This document shows, piece after piece, positions 30,349 to 39,135 of a DNA stretch of 64,000 bases; the stretch's first letter is position 1; every line of letters begins with the position of its first letter. Made by a program: the position numbers and the translations under genes. Source of the stretch: Actinomadura madurae (GTDB lineage Bacteria; Actinomycetota; Actinomycetes; Streptosporangiales; Streptosporangiaceae); the NCBI RefSeq assembly GCF_900115095.1, contig NZ_FOVH01000002.1, positions 248,001-312,000 of the forward strand. Reading direction: 5' to 3'. A model generated the notes under the pieces. It searched no databases, was not told the origin of the DNA, and worked only from the letters and a program-made list of their open reading frames with translations.

Positions 30349-30969
30349 TCACCGCTCCCGGACGGCGTAGGTCAGGTGCGTCACCCTGGGGGAGTGCTCC
30401 GTGCGGACCGGTTCCAGGGCCACGCGGCCGGCGTCCACCCCCTCGAACAGGCGGACTCCGGAGCCGAACAGCACGGGTGAGAGCGCGATCGAGAACTCGT
30501 CGACCAGGCCGGCGTTGAGGTACTGCAGGATCGTCGCGCCGCCGCCCGCGATGCGGACGTCCCGGTCGCCGGCGGCCTGGCGGGCCTGGTCGAGCGCCGC
30601 CTCGATGCCGTCGTTGACGAAGTGGAAGGTGGTCCCGCCCGGCCGGTGCCAGGGATCGCGCTTCTCGTGCGTCACGACGAAGACCGGCGTGTGGAACGGC
30701 GCCTCCTCCGGCCACGCCCGCTCGCCGGCGTCGAACATGCGCTTGCCCATCACGCTGGCGCCGGTGCGCTCGAAGGTCTCCCGCGCGATGTCGTTGTCGC
30801 GCCCCTCCTCGCCGCCCTCGCCGAGCTTCAGGTTCTCCCGCATGAAACGCAGCGGGAACACCCACGCCTGGAGTTCCATCCATTGCCGCCCCATCAGTTC
30901 CTCGGGGGACTCGGGCGCGATGAACCCGTCCAGCGACATCGAGACGCTGAAGAACACCTTTCCGGCCAT
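30349..30969 (-). CDS. Dihydrofolate reductase / RibD C-terminal family protein
   Basis: A 206-residue protein of the DHFR-fold family seen in many actinobacteria: [17 protein letters not shown] at the N-terminus, [46 protein letters not shown] and [16 protein letters not shown]. These are predicted NADPH-dependent reductases; few have known substrates and this is not a housekeeping FolA. The ATG overlaps the SRPBCC gene's stop by one base, and ArsR precedes that, giving an ArsR-SRPBCC-DHFR-like operon. Confidence 0.85.
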   Translation of the reverse strand: MAGKVFFSVSMSLDGFIAPESPEELMGRQWMELQAWVFPLRFMRENLKLGEGGEEGRDNDIARETFERTGASVMGKRMFDAGERAWPEEAPFHTPVFVVTHEKRDPWHRPGGTTFHFVNDGIEAALDQARQAAGDRDVRIAGGGATILQYLNAGLVDEFSIALSPVLFGSGVRLFEGVDAGRVALEPVRTEHSPRVTHLTYAVRER

Positions 30970-31490
30970 CAGCTGTCATCTCCCTTCAGGAGGAGTTCGG
31001 TGATGTAGGCGGCGAGGTTGTTCAGGGTCTGCCGGCCGCCCTCGATCGCGTGGTACTTCTCGACCGCCTCGTCGCGCAGTTCCTTGGTGGGGAACACGGT
31101 GCGCATCTGGATCCGGGTCGCCGCGCCGTCGGGGCGGCCCGGCGCGGGCGCGAACGTCAGGACGGATTCGAAGGCGTTCGGGTCGTCGCCGGACTCGCCG
31201 TGCAGCAGCGCGATCCGCTCGGGCGGGGTGATCTCGGTCCAGGAGATCCACTCCTGGTAGTCGGTCCCGTCCGGCCCGTGCATCACGAAGTCCCACGCCC
31301 CGCCGACGCGGAACTCGAACGCCCGCGTGGTGGTGGTGAATCCCTCCGGCCCCCACCATCGCGACAGGTGCCGGACTTCGGTGAACGCCTCGAACACCAG
31401 CTCCCGCGGGGCATCGATGACCCGGGAGATCACGACCTCGCGGTCGGCCGTCGCCGACCGCGCCGGCGTGCCGGGTTCCGTGGCTGCCAT
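30969..31490 (-). CDS. SRPBCC (AHSA1-type) domain protein
   Basis: A 173-residue helix-grip protein of the Aha1/START-like group: VISRVIDAPRELVFEAFTEV, HLSRWWGPEGFTTTTRAFEF, GGAWDFVMHGPDG and the C-terminal GGRQTLNNLAAYITE helix. Such proteins bind hydrophobic ligands and are typically encoded beside an ArsR regulator, as here (3-bp gap). The ligand is unknown. Confidence 0.87.
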   Translation of the reverse strand: MAATEPGTPARSATADREVVISRVIDAPRELVFEAFTEVRHLSRWWGPEGFTTTTRAFEFRVGGAWDFVMHGPDGTDYQEWISWTEITPPERIALLHGESGDDPNAFESVLTFAPAPGRPDGAATRIQMRTVFPTKELRDEAVEKYHAIEGGRQTLNNLAAYITELLLKGDDS

Positions 31491-31493
31491 AGG

Positions 31494-31835
31494 TCACTCC
31501 TCTTGTTTCGCCTGTTTGAGGTCCTGCACGTAGGCGTCCAGCCGGTCGAAGCTCTCGTTCCAGAACCGCTCGAACCCGCCGGTCCACTCGTGGACCGGTC
31601 GCAGCCCGCGGGCGTCCAGGCCGTACAGGCGCTGCTTGCCCGCCCTGCGGTCCCGTACCAGCCCGACCTCCCGGAGCACCCGCAGGTGCTTGGACGCCCC
31701 CGGCTGGGTCATTCCCAGCTCCCGGGCCAGCTCCGTCACCGGCAGCTCGCCCGCCCGCAGCAGCACCAGGATCTCCCGGCGCTGCGGCTCGGCGATCGCG
31801 TTGAACACGTCCGACGTCGTCGCTGCTCGTGCCAT
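31494..31835 (-). CDS. ArsR-family transcriptional regulator (SRPBCC-linked)
   Basis: A 113-residue winged-helix regulator: FNAIAEPQRREILVLLRAGE, VTELARELGMTQPGASKHLR and the DRRAGKQRLYGLDARGLRPVHEW wing. No metal-binding Cys pair typical of ArsR/SmtB is visible, in line with the SRPBCC-linked subgroup. I chose the ATG at 31835 because a TTGACG/TATGAT promoter places the transcription start there; in-frame ATGs at 31844 and 31847 overlap the -10. It heads the operon and likely represses it. Confidence 0.87.
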   Translation of the reverse strand: MARAATTSDVFNAIAEPQRREILVLLRAGELPVTELARELGMTQPGASKHLRVLREVGLVRDRRAGKQRLYGLDARGLRPVHEWTGGFERFWNESFDRLDAYVQDLKQAKQEE

Positions 31836-31842
31836 GGCCGTC

Positions 31843-31870
31843 ATCATATGCCCATATGGGTATGCGTCAA
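31843..31870 (-). promoter_or_regulatory. Leaderless promoter of the ArsR operon with CCCATATGGG operator
   Basis: On the minus strand TTGACG (31870-31865), a 16-nt spacer and TATGAT (31848-31843) give a start about 7 nt on, at the ATG of the ArsR gene. The spacer contains the perfect palindrome CCCATATGGG, flanked by further CATA/TATG steps. An ArsR dimer bound here would occlude RNA polymerase. Confidence 0.65.
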
Positions 31871-31949
31871 GCGGGCGGCCGGATCGGCTGGGCTTCCGGC
31901 GCCTGCGCCGGCCCGATCCAGCGCTCCGTCCTTCTGTCATAGTGGGCGC

Positions 31950-33128
31950 ATGTTCCCCGGCTCCCAGAATCGAAAGCTCAACAGGCTTAAACGGAAAGTC
32001 GACAGGCTTGAGCAGAAACGCGATGTGGCGAGGTTGGCGGATTTTCTCGGGCACGGCGACGTTCTTGTTTACAGTCGGGCCCGCGAGGCTCTAGAAAGGA
32101 TCGTCGGAGACACGGCGATCGATTCGGTGTTCCCTTTTCTCGGCCATCCGGTCGGGGCCGTTCGTGCCGAGGTCAGCAGAATGCTGGGCAAGATCGGTGA
32201 TCCTCGCGCCGTGCCGGTACTCGTGCCGCTGCTCGTCGAAACAGGCCGGATCCGTGACAAGAACGGCCGCGCCACCAGATTTTCCAGCTACGAGACGATC
32301 AGTTCCATCACGGCCGGGGCACTGGGACGGATCGGGGATCCCTCCGCCAAGGACGCGCTGATCGGTGTGCTGGCCGACGGTGAGTTCTCTGGGTTGCGCG
32401 AACCGCTGTTGAGCCCGCTGGTGGCAGTGGCCGGGTCGGAAGCGGCCGGAGCACTGCTTGCTCTGCTTCGTGACAGGGATGCCGCGACCCCCGCATTGGG
32501 TCGCCTCAGCGGTCCGGTCGCGAGGCAGGTGCTGATCGACACTCTTGACGGCCAGAACGACATCAGGGCTCGCCACCCGGTGCTCCAGGCAATGGTGAAA
32601 GTGAGCGCATCGGGCACCGTCAACGCGTTGGCAGAGTTGGCGCGCAGAGGCGGGGACCAGGAACGCCGCGCGGCCATCGCGGCGCTCGACCTCGGCCACT
32701 TCGTGGAAATGGACGACGCGGAGGCCGACGCGGCGCTGCGCGACGTCCTGGATCCGGACGGCGCGCTCCGAGCGGAGTTGGAAGCGGACGGTCGCGCCGC
32801 CCCCGGCGCCCTCGGCGCCGGAGGCGATGACGAAGAAGCCGTCGCGAACCTCCGGTTGATCATTCGGGACCCCGGTTACGCCGTGATCCCGAACGGTGCG
32901 ACCTATCGTGACCGGGCGGCTCGGAGGGCCCTCGATGCCCTTGAGGACATCGTCGCCCAGCGGGGCGACGGCGTTCCCCGCTGGGTTCTCTACGCGGGTG
33001 CCACGCTCGATGACTTCGTGGTCTGGACCGAGATCGACGGGGAGCCGATGGGGCTCAGGATCACCGCGGCCGGACTGCGCCGCCTCTGCTTGTCAGCCCT
33101 CCTCCGCCAGGACAGTGAGGCGCGATAG
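31950..33128 (+). CDS. HEAT-repeat protein of unknown function
   Basis: A 392-residue alpha-solenoid. Repeated helical pairs are visible, e.g. RLADFLGHGDVLVYSRAREAL, FPFLGHPVGAVRAEVSRMLGKIG, ALGRIGDPSAKDALIGVLADG and ALAELARRGGDQERRAAIAAL. The N-terminus is basic and coiled-coil-like (QNRKLNRLKRKVDRLEQKRDV). A separate 90-residue C-terminal part (from about GYAVIPNGATYRDRAARRAL) is unassigned. Such solenoids bind proteins; no enzyme motif is seen. CATAGT sits 7 nt before the ATG, so the mRNA may be leaderless. It is divergent from the ArsR operon. Confidence 0.7.
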   Translation: MFPGSQNRKLNRLKRKVDRLEQKRDVARLADFLGHGDVLVYSRAREALERIVGDTAIDSVFPFLGHPVGAVRAEVSRMLGKIGDPRAVPVLVPLLVETGRIRDKNGRATRFSSYETISSITAGALGRIGDPSAKDALIGVLADGEFSGLREPLLSPLVAVAGSEAAGALLALLRDRDAATPALGRLSGPVARQVLIDTLDGQNDIRARHPVLQAMVKVSASGTVNALAELARRGGDQERRAAIAALDLGHFVEMDDAEADAALRDVLDPDGALRAELEADGRAAPGALGAGGDDEEAVANLRLIIRDPGYAVIPNGATYRDRAARRALDALEDIVAQRGDGVPRWVLYAGATLDDFVVWTEIDGEPMGLRITAAGLRRLCLSALLRQDSEAR

Positions 33129-33170
33129 GGATCCCGCCGCCGCCTCTGTGTCGGAACTCTTCGCTCGGGC

Positions 33171-33923
33171 TCACCAATCGAGGAGGACGCCGTATCCCTC
33201 CTCGGCCGACGCTTCCAGCCACACAAGCGTGTCGTCCGGCGAGGGGTCGTCGAGGAACTCCTCATAGCTCGGCGGCTTGGGGACGTGCACCTTCTGGTTG
33301 GCCGGCACGCGCCTGTTCCACTCGCGCGCCAGCTCAACGAACGGTGTTGCGTCGATGGGGTGTGGGTCATGTGAGCGTCTCCAGCGGGGTGGCGGGCTGA
33401 CGGTCGGTTCCGCCATCACGGTGATGCGTTCGCGCACTTCGACCAACGCGGGGCGGACGGCCCAGGCGTTCGTGCGTGTCCTGGCGTTAGTTGCTAGTTG
33501 CCGAAGGGTGGTCCATTCCTCGGCAAGCCGCTGGGAAATCGTGTAGGCGTACCAGGCTTGCAGGTACGCGCGGTGACCGCCTGCCCGCACTTCATCGATA
33601 TGGGCGCGCCATCGGCTGATGTGTCGCGCCAAATCTTCCGGCAGGAAGCTGCGGTACATGGCGAAGCGCCATTCGGCGGGCAGTAACGGTGTCAGGACCA
33701 GCGCGTTCACTCGATGCGTGTTGCCAGGACGATCGTTGACGTGGACCATCTCGGTGATCCGTGGTCCTGGCGTTGCTGGTGCGGGACGCGCGATGTGGCC
33801 GAACTCATCGGAGAACCAGCAGCCGGACGCCACGAACTGCGCGGTCTGCGCGCGGATCGCCTCGTCGAACGATGCTGCGGAGATTCCCGGGCGTTGCCGC
33901 ATCTGCACCCAATCGACACCCAT
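33171..33923 (-). CDS. Hypothetical protein
   Basis: A 250-residue soluble protein starting MGVDWVQMRQRPGISAASF. It is rich in Trp and Arg, with a helical middle (RHISRWRAHIDEVRAGGHRAYLQAWYAYTI). The end is acidic (PSYEEFLDDPSPDDTLVWLEA). I do not recognise the family. It is less GC-rich and uses rarer codons than core genes here, suggesting acquisition. Its stop lies 42 bp from the convergent HEAT-repeat gene. Confidence 0.6.
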   Translation of the reverse strand: MGVDWVQMRQRPGISAASFDEAIRAQTAQFVASGCWFSDEFGHIARPAPATPGPRITEMVHVNDRPGNTHRVNALVLTPLLPAEWRFAMYRSFLPEDLARHISRWRAHIDEVRAGGHRAYLQAWYAYTISQRLAEEWTTLRQLATNARTRTNAWAVRPALVEVRERITVMAEPTVSPPPRWRRSHDPHPIDATPFVELAREWNRRVPANQKVHVPKPPSYEEFLDDPSPDDTLVWLEASAEEGYGVLLDW

Positions 33924-34321
33924 GTCCCGCCCCTTGTTGCTCTATCCACGGCCAACTTCGACATTTTCTCCACGCTGGACTACTTCGCCAACCGCGCCCC
34001 CTGCGCGGCGGGTAGCTCACGCGCATCGGCTCTCCGATCGCGGTGCTTCCCGGCGAGCGGCCCAGCCCGTCGAGGTGGTCGCGCGGCTGGGGCCTCTCTT
34101 ATCGGTTTCGTGTGATGCCGGTCTGTGGACGGCTGAAGTGCCTTCCGTAGGTGGGTGCGCTCGCTTGTCTTGTTGCCGGTTGCTGTCACGTTGGTTGAGG
34201 TCGCTGGGTTGAGGTCGGGATTTAGCGTGTCGGGTTGGTGCGTGATCCTGTCTTTGCCGCGCTTCGCGCGGCCAGACATCAGTAAGTCGTGAGCCTTAGC
34301 GTTGCTGAGTGGATTGTTTGG
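33924..34321. other. Intergenic stretch with third repeat copy and a GC hairpin
   Basis: About 400 bp without a convincing gene. It contains the third copy of the GTGGACGGCTG / GTCACGTTGGTTG motif (34125-34197) and a perfect 7-bp hairpin GCCGCGC-TTC-GCGCGGC at 34256-34272. The same order, repeat then GC hairpin, is seen in the minus-strand copy at 1994-1846. Confidence 0.55.
34125..34197 (+). repeat. Repeat copy 3 upstream of second DUF222-HNH gene
   Basis: GTGGACGGCTG at 34125-34135 and GTCACGTTGGTTG at 34185-34197, offset 60. The second block and its flanks are identical over 22 bp to copy 2. It points toward the second DUF222-HNH gene, 0.85 kb away, just as copy 2 points toward the first one. 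Confidence 0.7.
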
Positions 34322-34813
34322 TCAGGTCGGGGTGAAGGGGTTGGCGGTCGGGACGTCTCCGAAGAGTTCTGCGACCAGGGCGCGAGGGCTCAGGCCCAAA
34401 GGGGGTGGTTTCGTGGCGCCGTTGGCCCATTCGCCGTCGCTGTCGATGTAGAACGCCTCGGGAGCAAGCATGTGGCAGCGCAGCAGCACTGCGCATACCG
34501 CCAGGTCATAGGGGTGACGGTTAGTCTTGCAGAAGGTCCGGATGCTCCTCGGCGGGTCATACTGGAAGGGCTGCGGGTGATCGGCCGTGGGGCGTATTTC
34601 GAGCGGTTCGCCATCGAGTTCGTCTGCGACGCTGCCGGTGAACAGGATGCGCTCATCGGTCACGGGCGGAAGGTCATCGGGGATGTCGTTGACGACGATA
34701 CCGCCGGCCCCTACGCGTTCCACGATGCGGCGGGCGTCGGCGACAATGCGCGGCCACGCGCTACGGAGCGCCGGGTCGGAAGGCGCGTACCTGTAGTAAT
34801 GGGTGTATCCCAT
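34322..34813 (-). CDS. Hypothetical protein
   Basis: A 163-residue protein beginning MGYTHYYRYAPSDPALRSAW. Proteins starting MGYT-Y/H are known as small uncharacterised families in actinomycetes and phages. It ends LSPRALVAELFGDVPTANPF. The middle has ILFTGSVADELDGEPLEI and a Cys-containing helix YDLAVCAVLLRCHML. No membrane segment or catalytic motif is evident. GGAG lies about 9 nt before the ATG. It lies between repeat copy 3 and the second HNH gene, and its lower GC suggests acquired DNA. Confidence 0.6.
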   Translation of the reverse strand: MGYTHYYRYAPSDPALRSAWPRIVADARRIVERVGAGGIVVNDIPDDLPPVTDERILFTGSVADELDGEPLEIRPTADHPQPFQYDPPRSIRTFCKTNRHPYDLAVCAVLLRCHMLAPEAFYIDSDGEWANGATKPPPLGLSPRALVAELFGDVPTANPFTPT

Positions 34814-35055
34814 TTCCTGGAACTCCAGTAATAGCGTGATCTTGCCAGGTGCCGAAGTATACAGGCGGCCACCGCCCTACTTGCCATTGGAGGGCCAGTG
34901 TGCGCTACGAAAGTGCTTTCTCTTGACTTGGTCGCGAGTCATCGATTAAAGAAAGTCAAAGAAAGATGTGATGTTGGCGTGGCATGTCCTTTATTGTCAA
35001 GCCCTGTTGATGGAATCGTGGCGTAGAATTGAAAGAGTTCAGGGTGGGGGTGAAA

Positions 35056-36438
35056 ATGTTGTCGATGCCCGTTGTAATTGCCGATCAGAGGCGTGGAGGT
35101 GGAGTGCGGGCGTCGGCCCTGCCTGCCGCCCGGCTTCCTGAGCGAAGAGAGCGTCTTGGTGACCTCAGTGAAGATGAACTTCTTGAGGTCGCTCAAGCGG
35201 CTCGCCGCCATGCCTCGTGGGCGCAGGCCTCGGAATTGGCCGCCATCGCCGAGCTTCACCGACGTCGCACCGCAGCGGAGGATGTCGGGGATCTCGACTA
35301 TCGAATTCTGTCCGCGCAAGAGTCGGTCACCGAAGAGGTCGCTGCGGCTCTAACGATCACCAGCCACTCCGCCGCCACTTTGGTGCACTTGGCCGAACGT
35401 CTCACCGGGCCGCTGGCCGCGACCGGCGCGGCACTCGAAGCCGGGCGGATCGACCTGGCCCGAGCCCGCGTTATCTGCGACGTTACCGACGACCTTCCCG
35501 ATCACGCCACCGAACTGGTCGAGGCCGCTGCACTGGAGAGGGCGTCCGACCAAACCACGGGGCAATTGCGCCGTCGCATCAAGCGCATCGCGCAACGGCT
35601 GGCACCCGAGTCGATCGAAGAACGCAAGCGGGAGGCGGTGCGTAGGCGACGGATGGAGTTGTGGGAGAACCCGTCCGGAACGGCCGACCTGGCGCTGTGC
35701 GATCTGGCCGTCGAAGATGCTCACGCGATCTACAACAAGATCACTGCTGTCGCTCACGGTCTCAAGACCGACGGTGATACGCGTACTCTCAACGCCATTC
35801 GTGTAGACCTGGCCACCCGACTCCTACAAGGCGTCCAGCTTCCCGACGCCACCCGCGACCTCCTCACCAAGGCGTACGCAGTCGGCACGCAGGCTGCCGG
35901 AGCGGGGGAGGCCCTTGCCGGTCACAGGAGTGGCCACGAGTGTTGCGAAGGCGGTGGCGATACCGACCGCGCCAGGGTCGATGCGGAGTTGGCGTCACTC
36001 GCGAACATCGCCGATGAGCTTCTTGTCGAAGCACGCGGAAGGGTTCGTCCCCAAGGCAGGCAACTGGCCGTCGGACGGGCCGCGCAGCGCATTCACCACC
36101 GACTTGCCGCTGCTCGTGACCTGGCCTGCCAAGGCGAGGAGCTGACTCACGGACGCCCCGGGTATCGCCCGCCCGCCCGGATGCGCCGGGAGGTCGAGGC
36201 GCGGCACGCGACCTGCGTTTTCCCTACCTGCAACCAGCCTTCGCACCGCTGCGACCTCGACCACACCGTGCCCTGGCAGCCCGGCATCACCTGCCGCTGC
36301 AACCTGGCTCCCCTGTGCAGACGCCACCACAGGCTCAAGCAGCGTCCCGACTGGAAGCTCTTCCAAATCTGGCCCGGCCTGCTCATCTGGGTCACGCCCT
36401 CCGGCGCCTGGCACATCGTCCGCCCCGACCGCCAGTGA
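35056..36438 (+). CDS. DUF222 / 13E12-type protein with HNH endonuclease domain (second copy)
   Basis: A 460-residue protein paralogous to the one at 170-1534. Both have (S/D)(E/D)xEL(L/M)EVAxAARRxxSWAQAxELAAIAEL near the N-terminus, the DUF222 core with RRRIKRIAQRLAPESIEERK, and the HNH domain CVFPTCNQPSHRCDLDHTVP plus CNLAPLCRRHHRLKQ. The nuclease residues appear intact. ATG 35056 follows an AGGGTGGGGGTG purine tract; a TTG at 35029 is possible. TAGAAT at 35025-35030 may be its -10. It is followed at 36505 by a decayed IS256-type transposase, so this is a mobile-element neighbourhood. Confidence 0.87.
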   Translation: MLSMPVVIADQRRGGGVRASALPAARLPERRERLGDLSEDELLEVAQAARRHASWAQASELAAIAELHRRRTAAEDVGDLDYRILSAQESVTEEVAAALTITSHSAATLVHLAERLTGPLAATGAALEAGRIDLARARVICDVTDDLPDHATELVEAAALERASDQTTGQLRRRIKRIAQRLAPESIEERKREAVRRRRMELWENPSGTADLALCDLAVEDAHAIYNKITAVAHGLKTDGDTRTLNAIRVDLATRLLQGVQLPDATRDLLTKAYAVGTQAAGAGEALAGHRSGHECCEGGGDTDRARVDAELASLANIADELLVEARGRVRPQGRQLAVGRAAQRIHHRLAAARDLACQGEELTHGRPGYRPPARMRREVEARHATCVFPTCNQPSHRCDLDHTVPWQPGITCRCNLAPLCRRHHRLKQRPDWKLFQIWPGLLIWVTPSGAWHIVRPDRQ

Positions 36439-36504
36439 TTCACGCAGCGCATGCGGAGCCACTTCAGGTGTGGAAGACCTTGCAGGTAGACGGTGAAGTC
36501 GGCT

Positions 36505-37208
36505 TTACCTGATGCGTCCTGGATAGGCCTCGGCGAGTTCGTTGAGTGCTTCGCGCCATCCGGCGGCGCGTTGTCCCTCGACGAGGCGTGCGGGTGCGAA
36601 GGCGTGCTCGTCGCCGTTGTGGCGTTTGACGGCGCGTTCGCGGGCGCGTTTGTCCTCGATGTTGATGATGGCCAGCCAGAGTAGCTTGACCACGGCGTCG
36701 TCGGTGGGGAAGTGCCCGCGGGCCTGAGGTGGTGCAGGATGTCGCGCACGCTCATGCCGTGCGCATACAGGCTGATGATCATGTCGTCCAGGCCGCCGGC
36801 GATGCGCGCGGCCCGCTTGGGCACCAGCACCGGCTCGAACGTCCCGGCCCGGTCCCGCGGCACCGACAACCGGACGGGGCCGACCCCGGTCTGCACCGTT
36901 TTGCCCTTGCCACGCCCGTTGCGGGAATTGCCGGAATTGTCGTGCTTGTCATAGCCCCAGGTGCGCGGTCAACTCGCCCTCCAACGCCCGCTCCAGGACG
37001 GCCTTGACCAGCTCGCCGAGCATCGACCCCTCGCCGGTCACACGCAGCTGCCCGCCTCGTCGCGGGAACGCTCGGCCAGCAGGTCCAGCACCTCATCGCT
37101 CAGCAGTTCCCGGATCGGCACATCCCGGCTCCCGGCCGGCATCGGCACCATCCCACCGGCACCGGCCCCAGACCGGGCGACACTCCCATCTCCCTCGATC
37201 ACGGTCAT
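36505..37208 (-). pseudogene. IS256 (Mutator)-family transposase, frameshifted and internally deleted
   Basis: The minus strand encodes the N-terminal part (MTVIEGDGSVARSGAGAGGM ... ELLSDEVLDLLAERSRDEAG, then LGELVKAVLERALEGELTAHLG, then GPVRLSVPRDRAGTFEPVLV and the ISLYAHGMSVRDI segment). Frameshifts occur near 37050 and 36955. At about 36730 the sequence jumps to the family's C-terminus (GHFPTDDAVVKLLWLAIINI ... GWREALNELAEAYPGRIR). The roughly 200-residue DDE catalytic middle is missing. It cannot encode an active transposase. The remnant lies directly downstream of the second DUF222-HNH gene. Confidence 0.85.
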
Positions 37209-37299
37209 GGCTTCGAATCCCCCGAATTCGATGGATGATCTCCCTGTCGATCATCTACCCACCAAGATCATTTCCACGCTAGAAGAGATACCCCCGGGC

Positions 37300-39003
37300 T
37301 CAGTGGTCTCGAAGAACGCCGACTTGGGGGAGACCGCGGTGGCGGTGGTGGGCTCCGGCGATTGCGGCGAGGTTGGGGCGGCCGAGGGTGTTGTAGGCGG
37401 AGACGAGAAGTTCGTTGGCGTGGCGTTCAAGCTTCGCATCGCCTCCGCTTATCCAGTGCAGGTCACGGCCGAGAGTGAGAGCGTCGGCGGGGTTCCCGGC
37501 GGCGCAGCGCCTGCGGGCCTCTGCAATGTGTGTTTCGAGGGCGGCAGGGTCTTCGGTCAGCTCCCTTCTTAGGTTCGTGCAGAATTCGTAGTCGTCGTAG
37601 GGTTTCTGTCTCTTGCGGTCGATGGCGGTCTCGCCGTGGACGAGCGCGCCACCGCCGTCCAGGGTCTGGATCCGGTTCGGGTGTCCGTGGTCCAGGATCG
37701 CCTGGGAGACCTTGGTGGCATCGTCGTACTCTTCGCCTTCCTCGGGATGGTCGCCGGTTTCGAAGGTCATCAGGAATTCGCGGAGCAGCCGGATTCGGTG
37801 TCGTCTTTCGGCCAGCTCCGTTTCGTAGGGCCTGGTGTCGTCGTCTTCGCCGATGTACGCCGGGTCGTTCACGTGGTGCCAGTGCACTTCGAGGGTCGCT
37901 CGTACGGCTTCGAGTGGGGTGCCGCTGGGGAGGCCCACGCCGCCGCCGTCATTGTTGTAATAGGCGGTGACTCCATCGCAGGTGCGGCCGTCGTCGAACC
38001 ACAGGCCGAAGTGCAGCCCGTCGGTGCCGCCGTGCATGAACGTGAGGAACTCCGGCGGATCACGGTAGTAGCGGCCGTGCACGCGCACGTCGATGCCGTC
38101 ACGAGGTCGGTGCGCGGGTGCGTCGAACAGGTCCATGATCCCGAAGGGGCACAGCTCCAGATCGTCCAGAGCTTGCCGCTCGATCGGCCCGCAGGCTTGG
38201 AGGAACGCCCAGAACCGGAAGATCGAATCCGGTAGCTCCACGCCCCAGTCCCGGGCGAACCGCTCCTCGATCGCTGCCCGTTCCCGTTCTACCTGGGCCA
38301 AAGCGTCTGACCGGGCTTGCGCGTGCTGTCCTGGAGGCCGGACGGAGGTCCTCCATACCGTGTAATCCCGCATATCCGCAGCCGACCGCGCACGGATTCG
38401 CCGCTCCATGGCCTGCTCCATCGGCGACGGTGGAGGAGGAGCTTCTCCGGAGATCACCGCCAGCAGCCGCGACTCCGGGTCGGAGCCTTCGGGATCTGGA
38501 TACTGCGAGCGCTGCCGTTGCCTGACGGCGTCCGCGGGAAGCCAGTTTTCAGGGTCGCCCTCGACGCGCGCGGCCGCCTCGTCGGCCGGCAAGAACGCCA
38601 CTTCCTCATCGAACCGCTTCAGCGCGGTCACCTTCAGCCCCTCGGCACGGATCTCCGCTTCGGCGCGGCACGTGACGTAGGCATCCCATTCCGCGACCAG
38701 GTCATCTTCCGGTTTATCAACTCGTTTGAGGAAGAAATCGAAACTTTGCACCTTGGCCAAGTCGTCGTGCTGTTCAGTGATCCGGCTCCGCAGCAGCGCG
38801 ACGATGTCTTCGTCTCGCTCTCCCAGCCGCCGCAGTGCTTCGATCCCCATCGGGGTCTCCAACTGGTCACGGCGGATATCCACCGTTGTTTCCCGGCCGA
38901 ATATCGTCAACCGCACCAGCACCTTGTCCCTGTCGCCGGAGACGACCTCACCCTCGAAGTCGGCGAACGGGCCATCAATGATCTTGACGAGAGCGCGGTC
39001 CAT
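37300..39003 (-). CDS. KOW (NusG-type) domain plus HPF1-like domain protein
   Basis: A 567-residue multidomain protein. Residues 1-47 form a KOW domain of NusG type (ALVKIIDGPFADFEGEVVSG ... VRLTIFGRETTVDI). A helical, charged region to about 250 follows. Residues about 250-400 resemble the eukaryotic histone PARylation factor HPF1/DUF2228 fold: SIFRFWAFLQACGP, CPFGIMDLF, HGRYYRDPPEFLTFM and LHFGLWFDDG. The last 65 residues look TPR-like (NPADALTLGRDLHWISGGDA, ELLVSAYNTLGRPNLA). The function is unknown; a link to ADP-ribosylation is inference from the HPF1 similarity. ATG 39003 starts the KOW domain cleanly. It has no operon partner. Confidence 0.65.
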   Translation of the reverse strand: MDRALVKIIDGPFADFEGEVVSGDRDKVLVRLTIFGRETTVDIRRDQLETPMGIEALRRLGERDEDIVALLRSRITEQHDDLAKVQSFDFFLKRVDKPEDDLVAEWDAYVTCRAEAEIRAEGLKVTALKRFDEEVAFLPADEAAARVEGDPENWLPADAVRQRQRSQYPDPEGSDPESRLLAVISGEAPPPPSPMEQAMERRIRARSAADMRDYTVWRTSVRPPGQHAQARSDALAQVERERAAIEERFARDWGVELPDSIFRFWAFLQACGPIERQALDDLELCPFGIMDLFDAPAHRPRDGIDVRVHGRYYRDPPEFLTFMHGGTDGLHFGLWFDDGRTCDGVTAYYNNDGGGVGLPSGTPLEAVRATLEVHWHHVNDPAYIGEDDDTRPYETELAERRHRIRLLREFLMTFETGDHPEEGEEYDDATKVSQAILDHGHPNRIQTLDGGGALVHGETAIDRKRQKPYDDYEFCTNLRRELTEDPAALETHIAEARRRCAAGNPADALTLGRDLHWISGGDAKLERHANELLVSAYNTLGRPNLAAIAGAHHRHRGLPQVGVLRDH

Positions 39004-39135
39004 GAACAGGTCCCCATGTCGACGATTTCTTGAAGGCGGACCCATGTTAGAGATCATCACCGACAAGATCGGAGCGTAAGCAAGATTCACGAGCTGTCGA
39101 TCACGATCTCTCAAGCTGCCGACGGCGGCGCTTGC

